A stretch of DNA of 31,614 nucleotides. Origin: Bacillota bacterium (GTDB lineage: Bacteria > Bacillota > Clostridia > Acetivibrionales > DSM-1351). The notes beneath the pieces were generated by a model. It did no database searches, was not told where the DNA came from, and worked only from the letters and a program-made list of their open reading frames with translations. Each line of letters begins with the position of its first letter. The stretch's first letter is position 1. A program made the translations under genes and the position numbers. The stretch is taken from the NCBI GenBank assembly GCA_023431385.1, contig JAEYWA010000281.1:1-31614 (forward strand). Reading direction: 5' to 3'. Shown in pieces: positions 14,982 to 23,982 of the stretch.

Positions 14982-16268
14982 ATGTCGCAAAAAGTTAAAG
15001 AACAAATTGATGAATCCTGGTCCGGGAGTAGAGGATTAGAGGAACAGCTGAAAATTATTCTGAAAGGAGTAGATGAGATTATCGGGCTTGAGGATTTAAA
15101 AAGTAAGCTTGTAAGGTTCGCAATAACAGGTAAGCCACTTACTATAAAGCTTGGTCTTGATCCTACAGCACCTGATATCCACTTGGGACATACTGTTGTA
15201 CTTCGCAAGATAAAACAATTCCAGGACCTCGGGCACAAAGCGGTAATAATTATCGGTGATTTTACAGGCATGATCGGCGATCCGACGGGCAAGTCCAAAA
15301 CTCGCAGGCAGTTGAGCAAAGACGAGGTAATGAGCAATGCTCTGACGTACCAGAAACAAATTTACAAGATCCTGGACAGCAGCAAAACAGAGCTAAGGTA
15401 TAACAGTGAATGGCTGTCCAGGCTGGATTTTGCTGCTGTTATGCAGCTTGCATCAAAATACACAGTGGCAAGGATGTTGGAGAGAGAAGACTTTAAAAAA
15501 AGGTTCAAAGACCATGAAAGTATCGGAATTCACGAGTTTTTCTACCCGTTAATGCAAGGCTATGATTCTGTGGAATTGCATGCAGATGTTGAAATAGGAG
15601 GTACCGAGCAGAGATTTAACATCCTAATGGGAAGAACTCTTCAAAGGGACTATGGACAGGAAAGTCAGGCAGCTATATTTATGCCCATTCTTGAAGGTCT
15701 GGACGGAGTTGAAAAAATGAGCAAGAGCCTTGGAAACTACATTGGGATAAATGAAGCGCCTGAACAAATATTTGGAAAAGTGATGTCCATTCCGGATTCT
15801 CTTATCGACAGATACTTTGAACTGACAACTGATATTCATCCCGATAATATCAGGACTATTGCTGAAGATTTAAGGCTGGAAAAAGTAAACCCAAGAGACA
15901 TTAAAATACAGCTTGCCGTTGAATTAACTCGCCTTTACCATGGAGAAGATGCTGCAAATAAAGCCTTGGAAAACTTCAACCGAGTATTTCAAAAGCGAGA
16001 AAACCCGGATAGTATTCCAGAATACAATATATCAGAACTTATAGACGAGAAAGCCAGAGTTGATGTAATCAAGGTATTGGTTACGGCAGGTCTGGCATCA
16101 AGTAACAGTGAAGCCAGAAGGCTAATTTCTCAGGGTGGGGTTAAGGTTAACGGTACTAAAATAAATGAACAAATAAAAAATAATGGGACACTGGACTACA
16201 TCACACCTCTTGGAAACAATGACATTATCCAGGTTGGTAAGCTGAAGTTCTTAAAAATTAGATTCTGA
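14982..16268 (+). CDS. tyrS: Tyrosyl-tRNA synthetase (TyrZ-type)
   Basis: This class I synthetase charges tRNA-Tyr. The 428 residues show the HIGH-type motif 'HLGH' in 'PDIHLGHTVVL' (about 66-76), the tyrosine-site 'GGTEQRFNIL', the KMSKS loop as 'EKMSKSLGN', and a C-terminal S4 RNA-binding domain ('ASSNSEARRLISQGGVKVNG', about 365-428). A literal KMSKS, rather than KFGKT, places it in the TyrZ-like branch of the two bacterial TyrRS types. It starts at ATG with AGGAGGT eight bases before and is controlled by the upstream T-box. A hairpin terminator at 16375 ends the transcript. Confidence 0.97.
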   Translation: MSQKVKEQIDESWSGSRGLEEQLKIILKGVDEIIGLEDLKSKLVRFAITGKPLTIKLGLDPTAPDIHLGHTVVLRKIKQFQDLGHKAVIIIGDFTGMIGDPTGKSKTRRQLSKDEVMSNALTYQKQIYKILDSSKTELRYNSEWLSRLDFAAVMQLASKYTVARMLEREDFKKRFKDHESIGIHEFFYPLMQGYDSVELHADVEIGGTEQRFNILMGRTLQRDYGQESQAAIFMPILEGLDGVEKMSKSLGNYIGINEAPEQIFGKVMSIPDSLIDRYFELTTDIHPDNIRTIAEDLRLEKVNPRDIKIQLAVELTRLYHGEDAANKALENFNRVFQKRENPDSIPEYNISELIDEKARVDVIKVLVTAGLASSNSEARRLISQGGVKVNGTKINEQIKNNGTLDYITPLGNNDIIQVGKLKFLKIRF

Positions 16269-16348
16269 TAAGACAAGGAATACAACTGGTGTAATAGTAA
16301 AACCGGACAAAGACAAACAAATACACTGGAGTTTCTAGGAGAAATAAT

Positions 16349-16396
16349 ATGGATTCAGACGGATATTATTATAGGCCACTGCGACAGATATGTTAA
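16349..16396 (+). other. Possible 15-codon Tyr-Tyr-Tyr leader peptide before a terminator
   Basis: AGGAG (16337-16341) lies seven bases before ATG 16349, which opens a 15-codon frame reading MDSDGYYYRPLRQIC and stopping at 16394-16396. Three Tyr codons in a row (16364-16372) end two bases before the 5' arm of an intrinsic terminator. The stop codon lies in the terminator loop. The geometry resembles an attenuator leader peptide, but a frame this short may be accidental. Confidence 0.35.
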
Positions 16397-16421
16397 AAGA
16401 CAATCTGACGCAGCGGCTTTT
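16375..16421 (+). terminator. Intrinsic terminator between tyrS and the VanW-domain gene
   Basis: GCCACTGCGACAGAT (16375-16389) pairs with ATCTGACGCAGCGGC (16403-16417) at 13 of 15 positions, followed by TTTT. It would end the tyrS transcript and may act as an attenuator for the next gene. Confidence 0.85.
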
Positions 16422-16456
16422 ATAACTTAATAGCCCATATTCTTTCAACATCAAGA

Positions 16457-16485
16457 TATAATATTCATCCGGGAATAATATTATA
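16457..16485 (+). promoter_or_regulatory. Inverted repeat (operator-like) upstream of the VanW-domain gene
   Basis: TATAATATT (16457-16465) and AATATTATA (16477-16485) form a perfect 9-bp inverted repeat with an 11-bp spacer, and the left half contains a -10-like TATAAT. It may be a promoter with an overlapping operator; no clear -35 is seen. Confidence 0.3.
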
Positions 16486-16564
16486 GTACAGGTATATTCT
16501 ATTGAGTTCATACAATAATACGTGCAATATCACGTGGATAAAATACAATGACTGGAGTTGCAGG

Positions 16565-17980
16565 ATGAAAATAAATACTGATTATAATACATTCTTTAAA
16601 AACCAATATAAAGAAATTATTAAACTGGTATTGGCAGTTTTAATAATTAGCGCTGTAGCCTATGGACTCATTAGTTATATAAATGCTCGTGAAAATTTAT
16701 CCAGTGAATATTTTTATGACGGGATTTATATAGATGGGGTCAATGTAGCTGGTCTATCAAAAACGGAGGCATTTAGGGAGTTAAAAAAGGAATTCGATAA
16801 AAATTACAGCAAGTCTTCCATTAATCTGCTATTTGAAGAAAAGACCTGGATCTTACCGCTTACAGAATTAAATTTCAAATATGATTTTGAAACCACAATA
16901 AAAAAAGCTTATGATCTAGGGCGCACAGGAAATTGGTTTACACGGCTTATTACAATTAAAAGATTGAAAAATACGCCGATAAATCTGATTGTTGCATCAA
17001 ACTATGATAAAGCTAAATTGACTAAGCTTCTGTCGAAGCTTAAAAAACAAGTCGATTTTTCTCCGTCGAACTCCACATATGATTATAATTATGGTAAAAT
17101 GAAATATACAAGTGAAGTATATGGTAAAAGACTTGATCTTGAAACCAATACAAAACTAATTGAAGGCAGGCTGTTGAACAGAGATTTCAGCGATATTTGT
17201 CTCAATATTGAGTCAATAAAGCCTTTAATAACTGTAGATGATGTAAAGGATTTAAATGATGTATTAGCGATATTTTCTACAAATTTTAATTCCTACAATA
17301 GCAGCAGAGCTCACAACATTGGGCTGGCAGCAAAGAAGATTAATAATTATATATTGTTACCGGGTGAAGAATTTTCAATGGACCACGCTCTTGGTCCCAG
17401 ATCTTTTTCAAACGGCTACATGCAGGCACCGATAATAATGCGAAGTCAGGTTGTTCCGGGAACCGGCGGAGGTGTATGCCAGGTTGCAACAACTTTATAT
17501 AATGCAGCTCTTTTGTCATGTTTGGAAATAACAAAAAGAGTTCATCATTCAATACCGCTGGGTTATGTTCCTCCCGGACAGGATGCAACAATTTCTGAAG
17601 GATATATAGACTTGAAATTTAAGAACAATAGGGATTATACTATTTGTATTGTCTCAGAGATAAGCGGTGGCAACATTACAGTAAAAATAATTGGTAAAAA
17701 AGGTTACAAGGATGCATTTCGAACTGTCCTAAGGCCAGTTATTATTGAAGAGTATGCTCCGCCTGAGCCAGAATATATTATAAGCAACAGTCTGGCGGAG
17801 GGCCAGGTCAAGGTAAGAGTCAGAGAAAGAAAAGGTTTAAAAGTTGTATTATATAGAGATGTATATGATGAACAGGGAACACTAATAAATACTGAAATTA
17901 TTAGTCAGGATATATACAAGCCTGTGAGGGGACAGTTTGCTGTCAGCAGAAGAACATATGAGAGACAGAAAATCAATTAA
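16565..17980 (+). CDS. VanW-family membrane-anchored envelope protein with G5 domain
   Basis: The protein has 471 residues from ATG 16565 (GGAG about eight bases before); the open frame begins at 16502 but lacks an RBS there. A single N-terminal membrane helix ('LVLAVLIISAVAYGLISYI') anchors an extracytoplasmic protein. After it come a YoaR-like/PG-binding region (about 65-220), the VanW domain with 'LPGEEFSMDHALGPRS' and 'PGTGGGVCQVATTLYNA' (about 260-370), and a C-terminal G5 domain (about 405-471, 'VKVRVRERKGLKVVLYR'). These proteins occur widely in clostridia and act on or bind peptidoglycan. VanW itself is an accessory of some vancomycin-resistance clusters, but nothing else here suggests a van operon. 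Confidence 0.9.
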   Translation: MKINTDYNTFFKNQYKEIIKLVLAVLIISAVAYGLISYINARENLSSEYFYDGIYIDGVNVAGLSKTEAFRELKKEFDKNYSKSSINLLFEEKTWILPLTELNFKYDFETTIKKAYDLGRTGNWFTRLITIKRLKNTPINLIVASNYDKAKLTKLLSKLKKQVDFSPSNSTYDYNYGKMKYTSEVYGKRLDLETNTKLIEGRLLNRDFSDICLNIESIKPLITVDDVKDLNDVLAIFSTNFNSYNSSRAHNIGLAAKKINNYILLPGEEFSMDHALGPRSFSNGYMQAPIIMRSQVVPGTGGGVCQVATTLYNAALLSCLEITKRVHHSIPLGYVPPGQDATISEGYIDLKFKNNRDYTICIVSEISGGNITVKIIGKKGYKDAFRTVLRPVIIEEYAPPEPEYIISNSLAEGQVKVRVRERKGLKVVLYRDVYDEQGTLINTEIISQDIYKPVRGQFAVSRRTYERQKIN

Positions 17981-18107
17981 AATTAAGAAACTGTATTGAA
18001 AGATCAGTTTGAAAACCCGATAACAATAAGAGATATGCAAATATATATTTTTTTAATAATACTATATTTAATGCAAAAAAATAACAAGTGATTAGGGGTA
18101 TGACGAA

Positions 18108-18791
18108 ATGAATGATTTACTTTATAACAAAAAGGTTATGTGTCCTGTCTGTAACAGGGAAATAGAGGTTACAAAAGTCAAAACAAAAGGCTGTAAGGTT
18201 AAATCCCGAGACACCGATATGTGTGTACATTATGAAGACTTAAATGTACTTTTTTATGATGTCTGGGTATGTGAAAACTGTGGTTACGCGTCACTTCAAG
18301 ACAAATTTGAAGGACTTTTTACAAGAGATATTGCTGTTATCAAAGATAAAATATCTAAGAACTGGGTTCAAAGAAGCTTTACCGGTGAAAGAGATGCCGA
18401 TAAAGCTATTGAGGCTTTTAAGCTTGCGCTACTCACCCTGAAAGTTAGAAATGCCAAAGCCAGCGAACTTGCTAAAGTGTGTCTGAGAATTGCCTGGCTC
18501 TACAGAGATAAGGGAGATACCAAAAAGGAAATTGAGTTTTTAAATTTTGCATTAAATTCATATAATGAGGCATATTTAAAAGAGAGATTTCCATTGGACA
18601 AGCTTGATGAATTTACCTGCATGTATATAATAGCAGAATTATTCAGACGTGTAGGCAAGTTGGAGGAAGCTATACAATGGTTCAGCCGTATTGTCTCCTC
18701 TGCAGAAGCAAGAAGAAATCCGAAATTAATTGATATGGCAAGAGATCAGTATCAGCTGGCAAAGGACCAGTTGGCTGAGTCAGCTGTTTAA
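18108..18791 (+). CDS. DUF2225 family protein (zinc ribbon plus TPR-like helices)
   Basis: The 227-residue protein has an N-terminal zinc-ribbon pair, CPVC near residue 12 and CENCGY near residue 55. An all-helical, TPR-like part follows (about 90-227), with 'ADKAIEAFKLALLTLKVR' and 'EAIQWFSRIVSSAE'. This matches the DUF2225 family of Firmicutes, which has no assigned function. The start is ATG 18108 with a weak AGGGGTAT RBS. The HypE-like gene starts 19 bases after its stop, so the two are probably co-transcribed. Confidence 0.88.
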   Translation: MNDLLYNKKVMCPVCNREIEVTKVKTKGCKVKSRDTDMCVHYEDLNVLFYDVWVCENCGYASLQDKFEGLFTRDIAVIKDKISKNWVQRSFTGERDADKAIEAFKLALLTLKVRNAKASELAKVCLRIAWLYRDKGDTKKEIEFLNFALNSYNEAYLKERFPLDKLDEFTCMYIIAELFRRVGKLEEAIQWFSRIVSSAEARRNPKLIDMARDQYQLAKDQLAESAV

Positions 18792-18810
18792 AAGGAGATA
18801 TGTTAATATA

Positions 18811-19800
18811 ATGGAGGCTGGAAAGGTACCAAATGAAATTCTTGACAAAATAGTACTTAGTAAGATAAGTAATTTCAGGAAAGATATTATCCTCAGACCC
18901 GGTATTGGAGAGGACTGTGCAGCAATAGACTTCGAAGATTATGCATGTATTCTGTCAACCGATCCAATTACAGGTGCAGCTAACGATATTGGTCAGCTTG
19001 CAGTTCATATATCCTGTAATGACATCGCATCCTGCGGCGCAGCTCCCATTGGCCTGATGGTTACTATTCTTTGCCCGGTTGGAACATCTGAAGCAGAATT
19101 AGGGAAGGTAATGGAGCAGATAACAACCACCGCTGCTACCTTGAATGTTGAAATCATTGGAGGACATACAGAAGTTACTCCTGCTGTCAACAAGATAGTT
19201 ATTTCTACCACCTGTGTGGGTAAGGCTCCCAAAAGCAGTGTTGTTTCTTCAAAAGGAGCTAAACCCGGTGACTGCGTGATTATTACTAAAAGTGTCGGTC
19301 TGGAAGGTACTGCTATTATTGCTAACGACCTTGAGCATAGAATCTCAGATAAGCTGTCACAGGAACAGCTGAATAAAGCAAAGAGCTTAGTAAATTCCAT
19401 TAGCGTTGTCAAGGAAGGCGTTATTGCTGGAGAATTTGGTGTTTCAGCAATGCATGATATCACTGAAGGCGGTGTTCTTGGAGCAGCCTGGGAGATAGCA
19501 GAGGCGTCGGGAACCGGAATAATTATTCATAAAGATAAGATTCCTGTTGAAGAAGTAACAGCATTAATATGTGAAGAACTTCAACTGGATGTGCTTAAAT
19601 TAATTTCCTCGGGCAGTATGCTTATAACCTGTCAAAAAGGTGAAGAACTCTGCGGTATTTTAAAGGATCATGATATTAATGCAACAGTTATCGGTTCAAT
19701 TACTGCAGATAAAAATAAAAGAGTACTGACGGGAGGTACTGAGAATACTGTTGAAAGTATTGAGCCTCCAGGTGCCGATGAGCTGTATAAGGTGATTTAA
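18811..19800 (+). CDS. HypE-like AIR-synthase-family protein
   Basis: The 329-residue protein has the two-domain ATP-binding fold of AIR synthase/HypE/ThiL. Motifs are 'PGIGEDCAAID' (about 30-40), 'STDPITGA', 'VHISCNDIASCGAAPI' and 'IIGGHTEVTP' in the N-terminal half, and 'HDITEGGVLGAAWEIA' in the C-terminal half. HypE makes the CN ligands of [NiFe] hydrogenases using a C-terminal cysteine in a PRIC-type tail. This protein ends 'ADELYKVI' with no cysteine, so it should not do that chemistry. It is better called a HypE-like paralogue of unknown substrate. ATG 18811 follows AAGGAG with a rather long 13-base gap. A longer in-frame start at 18730 would overlap the upstream gene and is rejected. 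Confidence 0.87.
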   Translation: MEAGKVPNEILDKIVLSKISNFRKDIILRPGIGEDCAAIDFEDYACILSTDPITGAANDIGQLAVHISCNDIASCGAAPIGLMVTILCPVGTSEAELGKVMEQITTTAATLNVEIIGGHTEVTPAVNKIVISTTCVGKAPKSSVVSSKGAKPGDCVIITKSVGLEGTAIIANDLEHRISDKLSQEQLNKAKSLVNSISVVKEGVIAGEFGVSAMHDITEGGVLGAAWEIAEASGTGIIIHKDKIPVEEVTALICEELQLDVLKLISSGSMLITCQKGEELCGILKDHDINATVIGSITADKNKRVLTGGTENTVESIEPPGADELYKVI

Positions 19801-19813
19801 TAAGTAAATGTAT

Positions 19814-19852
19814 AAATATGTAGAATAATTAAAAACTTCTGCATATTTATTT
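19814..19852 (+). terminator. Intrinsic terminator after the HypE-like gene
   Basis: AAATATGTAGA (19814-19824) pairs with TCTGCATATTT (19838-19848), 11 positions with one G-U, followed by a T-rich stretch. It separates this gene pair from glyA. Confidence 0.6.
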
Positions 19853-19861
19853 TATATTCAA

Positions 19862-19891
19862 TTGACATACCTTACATAATTTTATTATAAT
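19862..19891 (+). promoter_or_regulatory. glyA: SigA-type promoter of glyA
   Basis: TTGACA (19862-19867) and TATAAT (19886-19891) are spaced by 18 bp. The 5' UTR contains a hairpin AGTCTTTC 19901-19908 / GAGAGACT 19933-19940 with seven of eight pairs. Confidence 0.8.
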
Positions 19892-19997
19892 TTTATTAGG
19901 AGTCTTTCCTGGGAAAACAAATATACTCTTATGAGAGACTATAATGAAATTATCAAATAATTTGTCAATAGATATTTGACAGGAGTGGAGGTTAACT

Positions 19998-21239
19998 TTG
20001 TACAATATTGATACCATAAAAAAGATGGACCCTCAGGTGGCTGAGGCTATTGAACTTGAAGTGAACAGACAGAGAAACAAGATCGAGTTGATCGCATCTG
20101 AAAACTTTGTTAGCGATGCGGTTATGGAAGCACTTGGAACCCCTTTGACAAATAAATATGCAGAAGGCTACCCCGGAAAAAGATACTATGGTGGCTGCGA
20201 GCATGTTGATATAATAGAACAGCTTGCTATTGACAGAGCAAAAGAAATCTTTGGAGCCGAGCATGCAAATGTTCAACCCCATTCCGGCGCTCAGGCAAAT
20301 TCTGCTGTATATTTTGCTTTCCTTAATCCCGGAGATACTATTTTAGGAATGAATCTTGCTCACGGCGGACATTTGAGCCATGGCAGTCCGGTAAATATTT
20401 CGGGTAAATACTACAAGGTTGTACCCTATGGAGTAAGAGAAGATAACTGTTATATTGATTATGAAGAGCTTAGAAATATTGCTAAAGAAAATTCACCTAA
20501 AATAATAGTTGCAGGAGCAAGTGCATATCCAAGAACCTTGGACTTCAAGGCATTTAGAGAAATCGCCGATGAGGTTGGGGCAATTTTGATGGTAGATATG
20601 GCCCATATTGCAGGTCTAATTGCGGCCGGACTTCATCCAAACCCTGTTCCATATGCAGACATAGTTACTACTACAACACATAAGACTTTAAGAGGACCCA
20701 GAGGCGGTATGATTCTATGTAAACAGGAATACGCAAAGAAAATAGACAGCGCAGTATTCCCGGGAAATCAGGGTGGTCCTTTAATGCATGTTATTGCTGC
20801 AAAAGCGGTAAGCTTTAAGGAAGTTCTTACCGATGAATTCAAAACCTATCAGAAGAATATTATAAAAAATGCTAAGGCTTTGGCCGAAGCACTTATGAGC
20901 AAAGGCTTCAAGCTTGTTTCAGATGGTACAGATAATCATTTGATGCTTCTAAATCTGACAAATATGAATATAACAGGTAAGGAAGCCCAGCATAGACTTG
21001 ATGAAGTCTGTATTACCTGTAATAAGAACGGAATTCCTTTTGATACACAGAGCCCATTCATTACCAGCGGTATCAGACTTGGAACTCCTGCAGTTACTGC
21101 AAGGGGCATGATGGAAGAAGATATGAGAGAAATTGCAGACCTTATATACCTTACAATAACAGATTTTGATAATTCACAGAACAGTATTCGCAGCAGGGTA
21201 GAGACTCTTTGCAGCAAATATCCTTTATATGCTAAATAA
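19998..21239 (+). CDS. glyA: Serine hydroxymethyltransferase
   Basis: This PLP enzyme interconverts serine and glycine and feeds one-carbon units to tetrahydrofolate. The 413 residues match the usual bacterial length. Motifs include 'IELIASENFVSDAVMEALG' (N-terminal), 'NKYAEGYPGKRYYGG', 'AHGGHLSHG' and the PLP lysine in 'VTTTTHKTLRGPRGG' (about residue 228). The start codon is TTG, set by GGAGG at 19987-19991. It has its own strong promoter and terminator and so looks monocistronic. Confidence 0.97.
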   Translation: MYNIDTIKKMDPQVAEAIELEVNRQRNKIELIASENFVSDAVMEALGTPLTNKYAEGYPGKRYYGGCEHVDIIEQLAIDRAKEIFGAEHANVQPHSGAQANSAVYFAFLNPGDTILGMNLAHGGHLSHGSPVNISGKYYKVVPYGVREDNCYIDYEELRNIAKENSPKIIVAGASAYPRTLDFKAFREIADEVGAILMVDMAHIAGLIAAGLHPNPVPYADIVTTTTHKTLRGPRGGMILCKQEYAKKIDSAVFPGNQGGPLMHVIAAKAVSFKEVLTDEFKTYQKNIIKNAKALAEALMSKGFKLVSDGTDNHLMLLNLTNMNITGKEAQHRLDEVCITCNKNGIPFDTQSPFITSGIRLGTPAVTARGMMEEDMREIADLIYLTITDFDNSQNSIRSRVETLCSKYPLYAK

Positions 21240-21264
21240 ATTAAATTAAATAAACTCTTTATTG

Positions 21265-21310
21265 ATAACTTAAGGATATTTTCATAGAATATTCTTAAGT
21301 TATTCTTTAA
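21265..21310 (+). terminator. Intrinsic terminator after glyA
   Basis: A 16-bp arm starting at 21265 (ATAACTTAAGGATATT) pairs at 15 of 16 positions with 21288-21303, followed by a short T-run. Its near-perfect symmetry means it could work in both directions. Confidence 0.6.
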
Positions 21311-21384
21311 TAGGGATGTAGATATATGTATACACGTTTATTTGTATATGTAGATAATGTTACCTGAAGAATGGAGATTACAAT

Positions 21385-22212
21385 ATGGATATTAAATTGG
21401 GATTTGTGGGGACGGGAAACATGGGTTCTGCGCTGATAAAAAGTCTTGTTAAGGCAAACTTTTTACCGACAGAAAAGATAGCTATGTTTGACGTAGATAA
21501 GAATAAAATGGACCAGCTTAAGGCCGAAACAGGAATAGGCTATTTCGGAACTGCAAAGGAGCTGGTTCAGTGGTCGGATATAATCGTGCTTGCGGTCAAA
21601 CCCAACATTCTTAAAAAGGTATTGGAGGATATAAAGCCTGTCATAGACGATAAAAAGGTTATAGTATCCTTTGCAGTGGGTATACCTGTCAGCTTTTATG
21701 AAGACATTTTGGGAACTGATAAAAAAATTGTCCGCTCCATGCCAAATACTCCTGCAATGGTAGGGGAAGGCATGACACTAATCTGTCAGAATGAGAACGT
21801 GACAGAGCTTGAGTTCTCCATAGTGAAGCAGATGTTTAACTGTGCAGGGAAATGTGAATATCTGAGTGAGAAATTGATGAGCGAAGTCACAGCACTGACC
21901 GGCAGCAGCCCTGCTTACGTATTTCTGTTCATAGAGGCCATGGCAGACGGTGCGGTATTGTCAGGAATACCTAGAGACATGGCTTATAGAATGGCGGCAC
22001 AATCTGTACTTGGCTCAGCAAAAATGGTACTGGAAACTGGGCTGCATCCGGGGATATTGAAGGATCAGGTCTGCTCTCCCGGAGGAACCACTATTGAGGC
22101 AGTAAATACCCTGGAAAAGAACGGGTTCAGATACACTATCATGGATGCAATGAATGAATGCACCAAAAAGGCAAGACTAATCGGGGAAACCTATAAAGTG
22201 AAAAAGAACTAA
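21385..22212 (+). CDS. proC: Pyrroline-5-carboxylate reductase
   Basis: This enzyme catalyses the last step of proline synthesis, reducing pyrroline-5-carboxylate with NAD(P)H. The 275 residues start with the Rossmann motif 'GFVGTGNMGSAL'. 'VRSMPNTPAMVGEGMT' binds the substrate region, and the C-terminal dimer domain carries 'ALTGSSPAYVFLFIEAMADGAV' and 'VCSPGGTTIEAV'. All features are canonical. ATG 21385 follows TGGAGA eleven bases before. A hairpin terminator follows the gene. Confidence 0.96.
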   Translation: MDIKLGFVGTGNMGSALIKSLVKANFLPTEKIAMFDVDKNKMDQLKAETGIGYFGTAKELVQWSDIIVLAVKPNILKKVLEDIKPVIDDKKVIVSFAVGIPVSFYEDILGTDKKIVRSMPNTPAMVGEGMTLICQNENVTELEFSIVKQMFNCAGKCEYLSEKLMSEVTALTGSSPAYVFLFIEAMADGAVLSGIPRDMAYRMAAQSVLGSAKMVLETGLHPGILKDQVCSPGGTTIEAVNTLEKNGFRYTIMDAMNECTKKARLIGETYKVKKN

Positions 22213-22281
22213 TGATGAGTATTAATAACGAGTATTAACGTCATATATTATATATCAATACTAAATAATGAATTTCAAATG

Positions 22282-22330
22282 AAAGTGTCAGGTCAATATA
22301 ATTAAACTACCTAATTGACAAGGCACTTTT
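22282..22330 (+). terminator. Intrinsic terminator after proC
   Basis: AAAGTG and GTCAAT (22282-22297) pair with ATTGAC and CACTTT (22313-22329) around a small internal mismatch, ending in a T-run. Confidence 0.65.
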
Positions 22331-22400
22331 TATATTGCGAATATTTACAATCAGTAAATGTAATAATAAAAGAGATTATTGCAGAATGTTGGAGGTTAAT

Positions 22401-23978
22401 ATGAAGCCATTTAGAAATTTATTCAGAAAAAAAACAACAAATACTGTTAAAAATTCTGTATCTGAAAATATTAGTAAAGATATTAATATAAATATGCAAA
22501 AGATAAGAGATGAATTCGGTAATTCCAGCGATTTGCTTATTAATCTGTGCAATGATAAGGACTTAAGCTATGTAAGTATTTATATTGACAATCTTGTAGG
22601 TAAAAGCATTATTAACTGCTTATCCTCTGAGATATCGGAAGTTCTGAAAGAAAAAAAGAAATGGAGTAATCTTACACCTGAAGATTATTATAATTTGTTT
22701 AAGAAAACTATTAATGGATTTAGAGAAATTCAAGAGGGTACAGATTTCGATTCTTTGATAGAGGAATTAACCTCGGGGAAAACCATATTTATAGTTGATG
22801 GCTGTAATAAATACTTTTCAATTGATACTTATTCTGTTGAAGGAAGATCTATTTCAGAGCCAACGTCACAGAATGTCATCAGAGGACCCAAGGATTGCTT
22901 TGTTGAGGACATAAGTGTAAGTATCTCACTCATTAGAAAACGTATAAAAACTAAAGCCTTACGAGTTGAGTACTTATCTGCCGGATATATAACAAAAACA
23001 AAAATAGTAATAATGTATATTGATAAAATTGCAAAAAAAGAAATTGTAGATGAGATAAGAAGAAGACTCAATGCTATATATATAGATAGTATTATCGACA
23101 GCAGTTATATTGAAGAAATGATAAAGGACGACAGATACTCAATTTTTCCAGAGTTTTTGTCCTCAGAAAAGCCCGACTCTGTTACTGCTGCCTTAGTTGA
23201 AGGGAGAGTTGCTATTCTGGTGGAGGGTTCTGCATTTGTGCTGACTGCCCCTGGTCTTTTTATGGATTTTCTCCAATCAAGTGAGGACTATTACTATCCA
23301 TATGCAGTTTCTTCTGTAATCCGGCTCATAAGGTATATAGCTTTCCTGCTTACACTTATTGTACCTGCAGGATATATTGCATTAACAACCTTCCATCAGG
23401 AAATGATACCAACGCCATTATTGATCAGCATTGCCTCCCAGCGTGAAGGAGTACCGTTTCCTACTTTTGTTGAAGTCTTTTTAATGGAGATAACCTTTGA
23501 AATATTAAGAGAAGCCGGAGTAAGGATGCCCAGGGTTATAGGACCAACAATATCCATTGTTGGTGCATTGGTTTTAGGTCAGGCAGCAGTGGAGGCAGGT
23601 ATAATATCTGCTGTTATTGTAATTATTGTATCATTAACTGCAATATCAAGCTTTGCATTACCAAATTATACAATGTCTAATTGCATACGAGTAATACGGT
23701 TTATTTTAATGATTCTTGCAGCTATTTTTGGATTGTATGGGGTTTTTATTGGATTAATAGTTTTAGTTCTCCATTTGTGTAAATTAAAGTCCTTTGGAGT
23801 TCCTTATATGACTCCTATTGCTCCAACATCAAAAAATGGAATAAGAGATTCGATATTAAGGGCACCTATTTGGGATATTAAATATAGACCCCCAGGAATC
23901 AGTAATGACAAAACCCCCAGGGTAGATGATAAGAATCCTGTGACAACAGAGCAAAAAGAAAAACCGGAATTCAGGTGA
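22401..23978 (+). CDS. Spore germinant-receptor subunit A (GerA family)
   Basis: The protein has 525 residues from ATG 22401, with GGAGGT at 22391-22396; the longer frame from 22335 lacks an RBS. A large N-terminal soluble region (about 35-280) carries family motifs such as 'SEISEVL' and 'LSSEKPDSVTAALVEGRVAILVEGS'. Several membrane helices follow (about 310-475), with the hallmark 'PAGYIALTTFHQEMIPTPLL' and 'GVPFPTFVEVFLMEITFEILREAG'. In the inner spore membrane it forms a receptor with B and C subunits, now modelled as a ligand-gated ion channel. It is followed four bases later by the C-subunit gene. Expression in the forespore (SigG) is expected, but I could not identify a clear promoter. 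Confidence 0.95.
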   Translation: MKPFRNLFRKKTTNTVKNSVSENISKDININMQKIRDEFGNSSDLLINLCNDKDLSYVSIYIDNLVGKSIINCLSSEISEVLKEKKKWSNLTPEDYYNLFKKTINGFREIQEGTDFDSLIEELTSGKTIFIVDGCNKYFSIDTYSVEGRSISEPTSQNVIRGPKDCFVEDISVSISLIRKRIKTKALRVEYLSAGYITKTKIVIMYIDKIAKKEIVDEIRRRLNAIYIDSIIDSSYIEEMIKDDRYSIFPEFLSSEKPDSVTAALVEGRVAILVEGSAFVLTAPGLFMDFLQSSEDYYYPYAVSSVIRLIRYIAFLLTLIVPAGYIALTTFHQEMIPTPLLISIASQREGVPFPTFVEVFLMEITFEILREAGVRMPRVIGPTISIVGALVLGQAAVEAGIISAVIVIIVSLTAISSFALPNYTMSNCIRVIRFILMILAAIFGLYGVFIGLIVLVLHLCKLKSFGVPYMTPIAPTSKNGIRDSILRAPIWDIKYRPPGISNDKTPRVDDKNPVTTEQKEKPEFR

Positions 23979-23982
23979 CAAT

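Noticed and set aside
16565..17980. Vancomycin resistance gene
   Set aside because: VanW-domain proteins are common in clostridia, and no VanH/A/X or VanRS genes are present.
18730..18810. Longer N-terminus for the HypE-like protein
   Set aside because: It would overlap the DUF2225 gene by more than 60 bases and the added residues do not resemble the family.
19005..19463. A 152-residue minus-strand frame opposite the HypE-like gene
   Set aside because: It is an antisense shadow of a well-conserved coding region.
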